Shown here in pieces: positions 53,211 to 64,000 of a DNA stretch of 64,000 bases. This DNA comes from Symbiodinium kawagutii (lineage: Eukaryota > Sar > Dinophyceae > Suessiales > Symbiodiniaceae), in contig VSDK01024294.1 of assembly GCA_009767595.1 (NCBI GenBank), forward strand, positions 294,052-358,051. The letters are read 5' to 3'. Each line of letters opens with the position of its first letter. Position 1 is the first letter of the stretch. The position numbers and the translations under genes were made by a program. The notes beneath the pieces were generated by a model. The model ran no database searches. It was given only the letters and a program-made list of their open reading frames with translations, and had not been told where the DNA came from.

Positions 53211-54183
53211 TTGGGGTACAGTGAAACCATTGTTTAAGAACCCACTGCATTAAGAACTTGAGGGGCTGGAACCTTTGGACCACGACATGAACCCTGGGCA
53301 ATTGAGAATAAGAACTTCAGGGTACCCTCGAAATCTCCTTCAAGTTCTTATTTCAGATCACCTGACATCCCCTATTAAGAATGAGAACTTGAGGCTTGGG
53401 CCCTCTCTGACAGATACAGACTTGGAATGGGTCACAAACCTCCAACACAAACCTTCCTTTCTGTGCCAACACGACATCCCTTTCCCATCATAAACGGCTG
53501 TGGGTCAAAAACCCTGGTTCCCCCTGGTTCCCCACCATTAACCAGGCTGTTTTCCCTATAAACTGGTTGGTTATTAACCCCCATCATTGGTTGGTTAATA
53601 TTGACTCATAACCATATATAGCTGGTATATCCACTAGTATTGTTGGTTGTTATCTCCTATTATCAACCATTAACATCCATTAACCATTGTTTTCCCTATG
53701 GTTTGGTTGGTCATTATAAGCCATTATTGCTGGTTAATATTGACCCATAGCCAAACCCCAACATCTTCCCAACATGGACGACTCGTGGCGCATCGAGGCC
53801 AACAGGCCGGGACGAGTCCCCGAGGGCGGCCAGACGAGTCTCGTCGGCGTCGGCACCGTACCGGGGGGGAAGGTTGGGGAAAGGACAAAACGGGACGACA
53901 AACAGGAGAAAAGGAGGAAGTTTATACATCTTAATGTGATTTAATCAGATTATCAATGATTATCATGTATTATCATTGATGTTTACTCATGGTTTACTCA
54001 TGTGCGTCATCAATATGTCAAAACATCTTTATATTATTAATAAGAACCAGTTAAGAACCCCAGGGTACCCTGAATAACGTGATCCAAAATGCACGTGAAA
54101 TTTTTGCAATGCTTGTTAAGAACCCCAGAGTACCCTGAAAAAATCTTAAGCTGTTCTTATTCAGCGGTTCCACTGTACCCCAA
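53211..54183. mobile_element. About 970-bp foldback-like element
   Basis: Ends 53211-53243 and 54151-54183 are inverted repeats (TTGGGGTACAGTGAAACC... versus TTGGGGTACAGTGGAACC...), both running into TAAGAAC. Near each end are extra TAAGAACTTGAGG / TAAGAACCCCAGGGTACC motifs. Two family B elements (53494-53620 and 53627-53755) are nested inside. Confidence 0.6.
53494..53755 (+). repeat. Two adjacent family B elements
   Basis: 53494-53620 (ACGGCTGTGGGTCAAAAACC to TTGACTCATAACCATAT) and 53627-53755 (GCTGGTATATCCACTAG to ATATTGACCCATAGCCA), a tandem pair inside the 53211-54183 foldback. Confidence 0.75.
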
Positions 54184-54228
54184 TGTTGAAAAACCACCAG
54201 CTCCAAGCTAAAATTTTCACGACTGCGC

Positions 54229-54273
54229 CTTTTGCAGAGTCGCTTGCTTGCCACTGGCGGCGATCTCGGCTGT
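54229..54273 (-). CDS. Candidate exon: TAEIAASGKQATLQK
   Basis: 15 codons between CAG and a GC donor, phase 0 at both ends, coding-like composition. Could be an N-terminal exon of the membrane protein. Confidence 0.33.
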
Positions 54274-54852
54274 CTGGACCCCAGTCATTCCGCCTCAAAC
54301 GCACACCGAACGGTGGGATGGGGTGGAACTAAGCTTTTTTTTGGTAGATTTTTACGATTTTCATATCCCAAAAAAGTTTTGAGGGTACCAATGTAGCTGT
54401 AAGAGAGCCAGGTGGGTCAAAACCCAACAGTAATCTCTGCTGCTCACACCTGAAGGTTTTCGCAGAATGGGGGTAACTTCGTTGGGACAAAGGAACATGG
54501 AATGGTGGTGATGTTTCGCTGTGTTCATTCATAGTGTGATCAGCTGCACTACCCAAAACAACGCCATTTTGTTGGGCTTGGGGATGCAGTTGATGATGCT
54601 GACACTGCAATCATTCATGACTACTGTAATTACTAACGACAAATCAACGGATCGTCATTACACATTGTATGGTCATTACATCAATTCTTTGACCGTCCAT
54701 GATCGGCTAAACCCAACATTTATTGACCACTGACGGAGATCAACCATAACTAACGATGCTTGACTGTTCTCAAGAATAGTGAACTATCGCTTCCTGCACT
54801 GATTATCCACTATACATGGTCTGAATAATGCTTATCCAGCTTTCAGTATCAT

Positions 54853-54935
54853 TAACCAACATCATTAACCATCATCATTAACCATCATCAACCATCATTA
54901 ACCATCATTACCCATCACTATCCATCATTACCATT
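54853..54935. repeat. AACCATCATT array
   Basis: Ten-base units, reverse complement of the ATGGTTAATG arrays elsewhere. Confidence 0.85.
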
Positions 54936-55369
54936 GTTCTATGCATAAACTACTATTATCTTCAACCATCGCAAACTCAAGCGTCAACCATCATGAACCA
55001 TGCCGCGTCATTGTCATGATCAACCATCAAGAGCAGTCATGAAAAAAGTTTCTGAACCAACCATCAGAAACCAACCAGGGAAACGTGACCAACCAAGCAT
55101 CATTTGCCAATACTAATTAGAATTAGCCCATCTTAACTATTCAGGGCCATTAACCAGCTTATTAACCATCATGAACCATCGTGAACCAACCGCCCTCACT
55201 TTCCCATGGTGCGACCGGGTCTTCGCCACTTCGCCCCTTGCACCTGGGTTTCTCCGCTGATGGTGCCAGCACTGCAAAACGCTCTGCGGCAGTCTGGGTA
55301 TGGCCTTAGCGACGAAGTTGGAGGTGGTGGTTGATCCCTGGTACTAATAGATTTCTAATGGATTATGTA

Positions 55370-55660
55370 TTGATGCTTAATTGATGGTTAGATGATGGTT
55401 GAGTGCTGGTTCAATGATGGTTAAATGCTTGTTGATTGATGGTTCCTTAATGATACTTAGCGATGGTTGATCAATGATGCTTCGATGAATGATGTCTTGT
55501 GATGGTTGATATGGCGCATTAATCATACTGGTAGTCAATGATAATGAATGATAATCAATGATGGTTGATTCATGTTTAATTGATGATTAATGTTCGCTAG
55601 TGAGTGTTGATGAATGGTTCTTGTTTCATGGTAATGTTGCTTAGCGATGATCAGAGCTGG
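55370..55660. repeat. Degenerate TTGATGGTTAATGATG tract
   Basis: Loose ATGGTTGA/ATGATGGTT units, no reading frame. Confidence 0.65.
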
Positions 55661-55808
55661 CTAGATAATCGTAGTTTCAGATATATAAAGTTATATCATG
55701 AGAGTTCATGATTGTTGATTCATGTCGATTCTGGTACATTAAGTCTGGATTAATGACTATATTTTCCAACTGATGTTCAATGCATGGCAAATTTGTCATT
55801 GATTAGCA

Positions 55809-56013
55809 TGGGGTGTTTCTCAGAATAGAGGACCCCCAGTTATCATCCAGTTACTATTTGTAGTAGTACTAATAGACTCACCATTACTTTGGGAAAGTTC
55901 CCAATTTGAAGAAACCCCCATCTCCAAAAATAGGGGACCCCACCAAATCATCCAATATGACCAATTTACAAACCATCCATTTTTGAGGTACCCCGCGCTA
56001 AGAAACCCCCATC
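55809..56013 (+). repeat. Two family A elements in tandem
   Basis: 55809-55920 and 55921-56013, each ending AAGAAACCCCCATCTCC. The second lacks its own outer left arm, suggesting insertion into or duplication from the first. Confidence 0.7.
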
Positions 56014-57049
56014 TCCAAAAAAGGATAGTTCACAATTTCACATCCCAACCGTTGGGCTGAACTGACCCCCTGGCAGCTACTGGCTATGTCCCACGATGGC
56101 ACTATCTTCACGGTTGAATCAGCAGGACCTGCTTTCAGTCACCAGTGACAACAAACCTTAGCAGGGTGAAAAAAATATTCAGTGAGTATAAGAAGCCAGC
56201 TCTTGATTGGTTTGATAATCTTGATAGCTCAGCTCTACCATGATTTGCTTCTTGGTGGTCATGATCTGCTGTGAGAAAGCCGTGGAAAACCTATGAACGC
56301 TGCAGTGGTGCAGCAGATTTTGACCCGCTGATCATGGTTGTTCGGAGTGGCTGGTGCTCTCGGCATACTGGTTAATCACAGCTGTTCAGTGGTCACATGG
56401 AATGAGCTAATGAGCCGGTGATAGTTGATAATGGTTGCTATTGCGTGCTAGCGGCTGACAGTCGGTCATGATTATCATTGCCGACATCGGTTGACAATGG
56501 TTTGATAGTAGACAATGAAAGACAAGCAAAACGGCTGCGTTGGATTGGTGTTGGCGGGGTCATGGTCCTGTTTTTTGTCATGGGCTCACACAAAAATCCC
56601 CAGCAAGGGTCGAAACCCTGTAGCCCTGGTTCCTCATCATAAACAGTCATTGTCCCGAACATTGTTGGTGGTTATGCCCCGTCAGTTGGTTAATTGAAGC
56701 CTTGACCTTACTGCTTGCCATATAGCCACAGCGGAACTCCCACGAGGTAGCAGATCTCGACACATCACAGCCCCAGTAATCTCTCCATGGCACCATTGGC
56801 TCCACCGTTACCGTTGGCCTGCCAGCACGGGGCCCCGCTTGGGTATGGCATGGTCATCCAAGGAGTCATCCATGCATCATGCCTGGACTAGGTGACAACT
56901 AGCCGTTCAATGGATTGATGTCCATTGATGGGTGATTCATCATCCACCAATGGTGAATTATGCAAATTCAACGGATGCAATAGGTTGATGTCTCACGGAT
57001 AGTGACCGTTTTGATCGGCTATGGTCATTTCGGGTGCCACTCCTGAATC

Positions 57050-57143
57050 CCGATATGGGCAGCTGTGCATGTGCACAACGAAAACCGCTACCGACATGGA
57101 TAGGGCCGCGGAATTTGTGACCCCTGTGCCTTTGACAAGGAAG
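57050..57143 (-). CDS. Probable membrane-protein exon: GVTNSAALSMSVAVFVVHMH
   Basis: FLVKGTG, then a hydrophobic segment, then SCPYR. Acceptor CAG|CTTCC fits the phase of the 57962 exon; AAG|GGC five bases earlier is an alternative. Donor read as CGG|GATTC (GA). Confidence 0.6.
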
Positions 57144-57961
57144 CTGCCCTTCACGGGACCATGTGGGCAATCCATGTGCCATGCCTTCGAGGAAGGCAGC
57201 TTTTACTGCCACTCTTAGCATCAATTGCCTCTCTTTTTGGCTGAACGCTTTGCGCGTTCAGAACCAAAATCTGGATGTATGGCAAATGGCGAGTGGTAGT
57301 GACCTAGCTACCAACCCATTATCATCATTGTATACCCTAATGTTGCTTGCCCTGGAAGGATTCATGATCATTAATCATTTCCCTATCATTAATCCCCTTA
57401 TCCCCTGTTCCGTTAAGCTTATACACTATAATGTACCCTATCATTAATCATTATAAATCATATATCCTATTATCATGACTATCATGCACCAATGTTGCTT
57501 CTTAATCCTCTTATTAATCCCCTAATGTTGCTTCATAAGGGACATTAATCCCTCAATATTGATTATTCATTCCCTTGTTAATCCCCTGTTGTTGAGCCCC
57601 TTAAATGAATCATCTATCATCGGATATATAAATGTTTAATTTTGTTTCTAGTAATAAAATGTAGTAAAGCAACCATGTTGTGGGGCCCCATTGTTGATCC
57701 CCTTATGAATTCCCTGATGTTGCTTAATATACTTGGAGTAATGCGATCAATCTCCTAATGTTGCTCAATGACGGAGGATTAATCCTCTGATTGTGCTTGT
57801 TGATCCCCTGAATCAACCCTCTTGCTTCTTCTTCCCCTTGTCCTGCTGAATTAATATATACCTTGTTTTATCGTGAACAACTCATATACTTCGGTATACC
57901 TTGAAGTTAATGTTGTTAATTACTGTGATCGCTTTGTGAATCCCCCGATTTGTTTTCCCAC
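57144..57961 (-). other. Probable membrane-protein intron
   Basis: AATCCCCTAATGTTGCTT-type units repeated loosely from 57340 to 57840. No other element. Confidence 0.45.
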
Positions 57962-58059
57962 ATGAACTCATCAACTCCAAGAGTTTCAATGGTGACACGG
58001 TCCACCCTTGGGCAACCGAACCTGGCCACCTGGAAACTCCCGACCCGGACGTTGCTGAG
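57962..58059 (-). CDS. Probable membrane-protein exon: LSNVRVGSFQVARFGCPRVD
   Basis: 98 nt, coding-like, AAG|CTC to TTC AT|GTGGG, continuing RVTIETLGVDEF. Looks like an extracellular beta-rich segment ahead of the first membrane helix. Phase 2 out. Confidence 0.5.
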
Positions 58060-58472
58060 CTTGGGAGATGTCCATTCTTACTCAGTGTAGTCGTGGGAAG
58101 CCTGGATGGCACCTGGTACAAGCTGGGCCCCCCAAACGTTATAAATTGGTGATTCGGTTCGCCAACAAGCTTGTTACATCTTCCATTTGCCTAGTAGATA
58201 CCCTACAACTAACCCTAGTTATGTTCGCCAACTTCTAGCTAACATAGTCGATTATCATCCCTCATAACCACCCAATTAATCAACCATAGCTGGTAGTTAA
58301 CCTAGTTATGTTCGCCAACGAATAGCTAAGAATTGGGGGCCCCACCTGGGCATGGCGAATCTACTAACAGCGACGATCCGCACCTGGGCGTCCTTGGTAT
58401 CCTTGGAAGCCGCCTCAGTAGCGAGGCAAAGCTGAGCCGGCCAGCCATCGTTGACCATCAAAGATCCCATGA

Positions 58473-58708
58473 AAACCATGGATTTCTAATGAAAAAAACC
58501 AGTGATTTCTGATGGGAAACCAGTGATTTCTGATGGAAAACCAATGATTTCTAATGGGGAAACCAATGATTTCTAATGGGAAAACCAATGATTTCTAATG
58601 GGAAAACCAATGATTTCTAATGGGAAAACCAATGATTTCTAATGGGAAAACCAGTGATTTCTAATGGAAAGCCAGTGATTTCTTATGGAAAGCCAGTGAT
58701 TTCTGATG
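58473..58708. repeat. 22-bp tandem repeat
   Basis: About ten units of ACCAATGATTTCTAATGGGA(AA) with small variations. Confidence 0.95.
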
Positions 58709-58841
58709 GAATTGATGATTAGATCAGTTATATAGATCTAATTTCTTAGATCACCAATTGCTTGGACAGCCACGAATCACTAATGACCCATCAGTTGGAA
58801 CCCATCGATTTCTTATTGATCTCAGGTCTTTGATGGTCAAA

Positions 58842-58924
58842 ATCATCAAAAGATGGATAATGATTCATGATTTGGGTTGAAAGCCATTGATTTCTAACGG
58901 AATCATTATCCATCTTTTGATGAT
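58842..58924. repeat. Perfect 24-bp inverted repeat
   Basis: Arms 58842-58865 and 58901-58924 are exact reverse complements (ATCATCAAAAGATGGATAAT...), with a 35-bp loop. Confidence 0.95.
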
Positions 58925-59932
58925 GGTCTAGGATTTCCAAAAGATGAATCATCCACCATATTTTCATGGCCTTTGATGGATTAGAAATCAATTTCCCACC
59001 TGTTGCAATGATTCTAATGAAATTCTTCTCCATCAATCATTCACCATCACTCTGACTTGGGTTTGTGCCAAGCGATAATGGTACCCACAAAACCCATGGT
59101 TTCATGCTAAAATTAGCATTTTTTCGGTGGCCCATAACGGTTACCCGTCATGGCTTTGCACAAAGCAACGAACTGTTGTGATTAGCATGGGTTGATGCGG
59201 GGCCATGGCGGTACCATGCAGCCACGTACTAGTAGGGAAACTAAGCGGCTATAAGGGTACACCATTGGCAGACAAACCCTTCAGAATGATGAGTAGCAAG
59301 TGAATGACTTGCGAATGCTTTATGATGTTCCATGTATGGTGTTTGAAGACGTTTGACATAACTACATCAACCCAAGCATACTGCATTTGCCCAAACAGGT
59401 GTGTGTCAATCATCAGGGGGTTCATGTCTTAATGGTTGAATTGACAACCATCAGGATGTTAGTGAATGCTGATCACAATACCTGGTTATTACCGTGGAGA
59501 ATAGATATGTTCTTGTTGAAGCCAAAACTAAACATAGCTGGTTAGTTTCCCTATTCATAATAATCATGTTTGGTTGGTTCAGGACTTCCACCATGGACAA
59601 ACCGGAAGTTGTTGAACCATTACTGTTAGTTATTATCCCGTATTAACCATCATTAACCGTCATTAGTCATTGTGTGCCATTGTGAGCCAGAGTTATCCAC
59701 TACTGCATGAACAATCATTGAACCATGGTTATCCCTCTATTTAACCACCATTAAGCATTATCAATGGTTTTAACCCTTATCAAACATTAGTGGCTTACAA
59801 TGCTTAGCCATCCACTTACCATAGATATGGCCAACTATACGTAGCCGGTTAGTTTCCCTATTAACAAATGCCTATTGTTGGATGCTTTGTAGGTACCTCC
59901 ATATAAGGATCAACCCCTATACACCAACCCAT

Positions 59933-60106
59933 CTGGTTGGTGGTTGAACCGCCCCTAATGAAAAATATTAGTCAACCATTATTCACACCCAGCGAAGCGG
60001 ACTTCGGCGGAACGCGGGCCTTCTGCACGCGCCCCAGTCTCTAGTCAACCAGCCATTTGTTAGTAACCACTAGTGAAAATAAAGAATGTTCGAAACCACC
60101 AACCAG
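59933..60106 (+). mobile_element. Family C element interrupted by a 63-bp GC-rich insert
   Basis: Outer parts match family C. At the centre TAGTCAACCA is present twice (59969-59978 and 60042-60051) around GC-rich 59979-60041 (AGCGAAGCGGACTTCGGCGG...). The minus strand of the insert is open between CAG and G|GT (KARVPPKSASL). Confidence 0.75.
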
Positions 60107-60289
60107 CCATCCTGGATCAAGGCTGACCCGAGTTCCGGGTCACCCGCTCTGCCCCGCTCGGGGCCCCAGCTGAGCTGACTCTCCACGACCGAGACTCGGT
60201 CTTCCAATCCTCGCGGCCTTGCGACCGGTGAATCCGTTGCGCATGACCAGTGGCTGATAGAAAATGTGGGAAACCCTGGGGAAGCCACT

Positions 60290-60410
60290 ACCCTCTGGTA
60301 CACTAATATAGCAACGGAAAATCCACCAGTTATCAGTTATCAATGGTTTCATAGGGTTTCTCTATAGATCATGGAGATTTTCCAGCCAGCTATGTTAGTT
60401 TACCAGAGTG
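60290..60410. repeat. Family F element
   Basis: ACCCTCTGGTACACTAATAT at the left, ATGTTAGTTTACCAGAGTG at the right, about 19 of 22 arm positions matching. Confidence 0.65.
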
Positions 60411-61097
60411 CACAAACCCTGGGAACAAGTCACTCTAAATCAACCGTCCCAAAGTCATTGAGGAAAACAAAGAATGTTCAAAAGCACCAACCAGCCAATC
60501 TAGCTGAGAAACAACGCAAGATGTCCCGCCCAAAAACATTGAGCGGCTCAACTATTCCCGTCTCGTGAACCCAGGTGAACCGCATGCAACGATGTCATAA
60601 AGATGAACTTGACTGAACTTTCAATGCTTTTCCCAATCATGTGGCATCTGTATGCATCTGTGGCATTGCTTCCACCCAGCCTTCGTTGTTCCGACCTGCA
60701 CAGCCATGGAAGTCATGGGTAGGGGGGCCTATAGCCCTGACTGAACGTCACAACTTCGCGAATGAGGACTCTTGAGTAGCTATAGGCTATCAGCATCACA
60801 GATCAATCTACTTGGAATGATGACTGATCTTTTGAGTAGCTATGACTAATAGCTAGAAGCTAATAGCTAGTAGCTAGTAGCTAGACAACTCTTGAGTAGC
60901 TATGACTTACTACTGCTTGCTGATGCCAATCATGAAGCTTCACAGCATCGAAGCCACATGTTCTTTCAAGCTAGCACGATATCCATGGGTATTCCGAGCT
61001 CCTCTGATCCTGGGCAGCCTGCAGGGTGCAGCCCGGGCAAATATAAGTCAAGCATTAGGTCATTTAACTGTGGTTCTATGAAGTTATATGTACCATA

Positions 61098-61197
61098 TGT
61101 GTGTTTCCAAATAGGGGTACACCCGAATCATCCAATATCAATCATATATAGTACTAAACCAACCATTTTAGGGGTTCCCTATCTTGATAAACCACCA
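61098..61197 (+). repeat. Palindromic family A element
   Basis: TGTGTGTTTCCAAATAGGGG at the left, ATCTTGATAAACCACCA at the right. Confidence 0.78.
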
Positions 61198-62549
61198 TAT
61201 CTGGTAGCATCCGATCGTTGTATGTCGTTGTCTAACCCAGCGATTTCGAGTGGCAAAGCCCCAGGGCAACCATCAGAAAGTCACCACGTCTATTGCTGTC
61301 ATGGCACGACCGTCGTCGCGGCTACGCCACGGCATGAGGCGTCCGGTGATGGGGTGTGCCCAACAAATGCTGTGGCGATTGCTGGATGTCCCGCATGTGC
61401 GTTGCTTCCCCAAAGTCCCAGGTTGACCCAACCCCCCGGAATTTGCTCGTTTTTTTGCGGGGGGAAGAAAAAAACAACAGAAGTTGAGGGATTTCTGTGT
61501 GTTTTTTCCGCAGAATCAGGGAATCTGATCACCTGATTCTATAAGCATCCACGTGATCTAGATGCAAACTAGCCCACTGGGCAAAAGAGAAGCACTCCTG
61601 GCACTTCAAAACTGCATATCTGCTGTGTAGAGTACATGGTGACTAGATGTGATTAGCAGAATGTCAGTGCTAGGCATTCAAAATGGCCATGTCGTCCACG
61701 TCGTCTTTTTCTGGCGTTCATGAGCTTGATAGTCCATGGTATGTGGGTCCAACACGACATGGTAGTGGCTTGATCCATAGCCTCAGCTTCTGTACGGTGG
61801 ACGTCTTCTGTTCTTTTAAGGCAGCAACATCAGCATGTGCACAACTGTGACCGTGAAATTTGCAGATTCGTTTGGTATGTCTGTGTGCCAAACTCACATT
61901 GGTGCCATTCTTCCTACGGCCAAAGCTTGAGGCGGGCGGTGCGCCAATCAGCGATGAAACCCGTCAGACCCACGAGATGAGACCCCGGCCGTTGGTGCTG
62001 GGTTTTTCCAATACTGAGCTAGCCGAGCTAGCCACACAGTGAGGAGAATCAGCTATCCACTACCATTTCATGGTAGCCACATGATTAGTTTCATCTCACC
62101 CTTGCTGAGAATGGTTGATGCCAATCATGGCTAGCAACGGTGAAGATACCAGGGACTCACATGGAAAACAACCACAGATCCATAAACCACCCCCAGTTTA
62201 CCCATATACTAGTTGTTTCTCGTCCAACTTTGGGGGGATAAGATGGATCTACATTATCCATCTGGTAGCATGATCCCCAAAAAATCAAGCAGGCTGCATG
62301 ACGAAATCGGCTCATTGCTCATTGCACTTGGCAGCAAATGATGATTGCAGTATATCACATCCATCCAACGACAGATTCAACGTAGATTTCACATATTTTT
62401 TTCTTATTGACTGGTCTTATTGAGCCGTCACACCATACACATGGTGCTGCTTCTAATGGTCAGTACCTCTCAACAAACCGAAAACTGACTGGATAAACAC
62501 TGTCCTTCCCCCGGATAAATAGTTCATGGACAAATTTCTTCATGAGTTG

Positions 62550-62795
62550 ATACCGGGTTCTTCAAAAAAACAGCCATCTGAGACAAGCCAGCGCCAAGAC
62601 CATGGCAATCCCCCGCGCCCCCATTTCAATGTTGATGAATACGGCAGCCCCAAGCCAGGACATAAATGGCTGTTTTTTTTTGAAGGCCGGCAGAAGCCCC
62701 AAAACTCCATCAACATTGAAGAAGGGGGCCAGGGGGTTGACAACTTCCACCGGCTGTTTTTTCAGGATGGCTGTTTTTTTTGAAGAACCCGGTAT
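62550..62795. mobile_element. Long nested foldback element
   Basis: Outer arms 62550-62577 and 62767-62795 (ATACCGGGTTCTTCAAAAAA...), inner arms near 62621-62640 and 62705-62727 (CATTTCAATGTTGATG / CATCAACATTGAAG), and copies of the AATGGCTGTTTTTTTTTGAA motif inside. Most of the 246 bp could fold on itself. Sequence unlike families A-F. Confidence 0.8.
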
Positions 62796-63202
62796 GTCAG
62801 AGTCACATGGTATAAACTGGTCAGTGCACATACTTCAGCGGGATACCCACTAAATCAATCCAAAGAAAAGAGATCCAACGAAGCAGTGGAAACAAGGTGT
62901 TCTTTTACCACCGTGTGGGATTTGTTGTTGGCTGCCACTATAAATCACAGGTTATAAAGTGTAAAATTAACATCAAATCTAACAAGAATCATGTGTCAAG
63001 GAAGTCACTATCATACTAGCTGACAGGGAAACCCCGTGGCTGGTGACTACCACTATACTTCACTGGGCAGTTGGGGGAGCTGCCGAATGCTGAAGTCAGC
63101 GTGCTGGACGCTGGCCAGCCATGCTTTTCTGCATCAAATTGCGCTACCTAATCATGAGGGCCTGGCACCGTTCGGAGCAGCCCTTAAAACGATACACTCT
63201 AG

Positions 63203-63316
63203 ATGGCTGTGAGTCAAAACCCCGTACCCCCTGGTTCCCCATCATTAACCATTGTTTCCCTATTATTGTTGGTGGTTATTCCCCATTACTTGGTTCATTA
63301 ATATTGACCCACAGCC
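63203..63316 (+). repeat. Palindromic family B element
   Basis: GATGGCTGTGAGTCAAAACC at the left, ATATTGACCCACAGCCA at the right. Confidence 0.83.
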
Positions 63317-63667
63317 AGAGAGTTTACAGTTTCCCAGAGTAAATCGACACGGCACATCGGTCGGGTTCCCAGCAACTGCTGCGCGGAATCGGAAGGTCGA
63401 ACCGTACCAGCAGAGTGTCTCACTCGATGTGCTGACAAAAATGCGGCGAAGACGCCAACCACCGACCGGCACCAACGTTTAGGTGACCTTTTCGTGACAA
63501 TTGACGCTAAGGATTCCCAGTGAGTGATGATCATCACAGACATTTAATGCCGGTAACCATCAAGTGACACCAGTAGGGTCTTGACATCTTCGCCTGCAGG
63601 GTAGGAACGCCCAGTCTATGCACAGCTTTCAGCTGTTTCAACTGAGTTTCAGCGAAGTTCAAACATT

Positions 63668-63769
63668 TGGGTGTTTCTCAAAATAGGGGTACCCCCCAAT
63701 CATCCCTAAATAGTCATGTATAGCAATAAACCAACCATTTTTGGGGTCCCCTATTTTAAGAAACCACCA
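63668..63769 (+). repeat. Palindromic family A element
   Basis: TGGGTGTTTCTCAAAATAGG at the left, TATTTTAAGAAACCACCA at the right. Confidence 0.85.
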
Positions 63770-64000
63770 TTTCAAAAACACAATCTAGTGTGTGTGTGTG
63801 TGATCAGGTTCCAAGACATTGGCCGATGGCTGATTGAAATTTCTCGACGGATGTTGTCTTGGTTGGAGTGAAGCATCATGGCATATCATGGGGGCAAATC
63901 ATGGCTACCACTTCGGGTTGAAACTAGCCATGGCATATGGTGGAACCACCATTCGGCTCCCGCCACACAGGCAGGGGGGAAGGCCGGGCCGTCGATTCAC

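Larger units (their letters stand above)
50778..57049 (-). other. Upstream region of the membrane-protein gene
   Basis: Weak candidate exons on the minus strand: 51180-51260, about 52527-52606 (DGKAMKAAVVPPMTVTPPLW), 53770-53870 and 54229-54273. Between them are families A, B and C, a 1-kb foldback (53211-54183), ATTCATTCATT and AACCATCATT arrays. Confidence 0.4.
58060..64000. other. Repeat-rich region with scattered GC-rich islands
   Basis: A 22-bp tandem array, families A, B, C and F, a long nested foldback (62550-62795) and several open GC-rich minus-strand patches (60110-60245, 61300-61440, 61930-62030, 63330-63470). The patches may be 5' exons of the membrane-protein gene but could not be joined. 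Confidence 0.4.

Noticed and set aside
58473..58708. CRISPR-like array
   Set aside because: Units are contiguous 22-bp tandem repeats without distinct spacers, in eukaryotic DNA.
60892..61536. 214-codon plus-strand ORF
   Set aside because: Crosses a family A palindromic element and repeat sequence; no motif; wrong strand for the gene cluster.
1..64000. tRNA, rRNA and snRNA genes
   Set aside because: No cloverleaf with conserved arms and no rRNA-like conserved blocks were recognised by eye; tRNAscan-SE and Rfam would settle it.

Overview
This looks like nuclear DNA of a dinoflagellate, probably of the Suessiales (Symbiodiniaceae/Polarella type). The reasons are very short coding islands in long repeat-rich introns, splice donors that use GC and GA besides GT, a G after most acceptor AGs, all recognisable genes on one strand, TTTAGGG-like repeats, and a LINE-type retrotransposon whose ORF2 begins with a residue string (IGEASHPGP) that I recall from dinoflagellate elements. 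A 10-N gap at 45438-45447 shows a scaffolded draft assembly.

Region 1 (about 0.2-14.7 kb, minus strand): a DEAH-box RNA helicase gene in at least 12 tiny exons of 18-76 bp. Joining them at GT/GC...AG sites keeps one frame and gives motif I (GETGCGKST), Ia (TQPRRMAA), TVGYLL, II (DEVHERG) and III (SAT) in the right order. The C-terminal half lies off the left edge. Weaker candidate exons for the N-terminus lie at 13.7-14.7 kb.

Region 2 (19.85-58 kb, minus strand): a multipass membrane protein gene, best read as PqiA-like. Its last 18 exons (50777 down to the stop codon at 19849) join without a phase error into 447 codons plus stop. Several exons further upstream are probable.

Region 3 (about 23.8-34.84 kb, minus strand): a large LINE-type retrotransposon in a 13.6-kb phase-0 intron of the membrane-protein gene, in the same orientation as its host gene. 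ORF1 (about 1,760 aa) carries a complete C5-cytosine DNA methyltransferase domain, an ubiquitin-like segment ending in Gly-Gly, and a C-terminal coiled coil. ORF2 carries an APE-type endonuclease, reverse transcriptase (catalytic motif FADN), a CCHC zinc knuckle and RNase H, followed by a frameshifted C-terminal extension. ORF1 and ORF2 overlap by four bases (GTGA).

The remaining DNA is mostly intronic. It is filled with at least six families of short palindromic, MITE-like elements (about 95-130 bp), GATTAATG-type simple arrays, and a few larger foldback structures. Since introns here are largely built from these elements, and donors are often identical to the first bases of the next exon, intron gain by introner-like elements is a reasonable hypothesis. 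No tRNA, rRNA, CRISPR array, or convincing promoter or terminator was seen.
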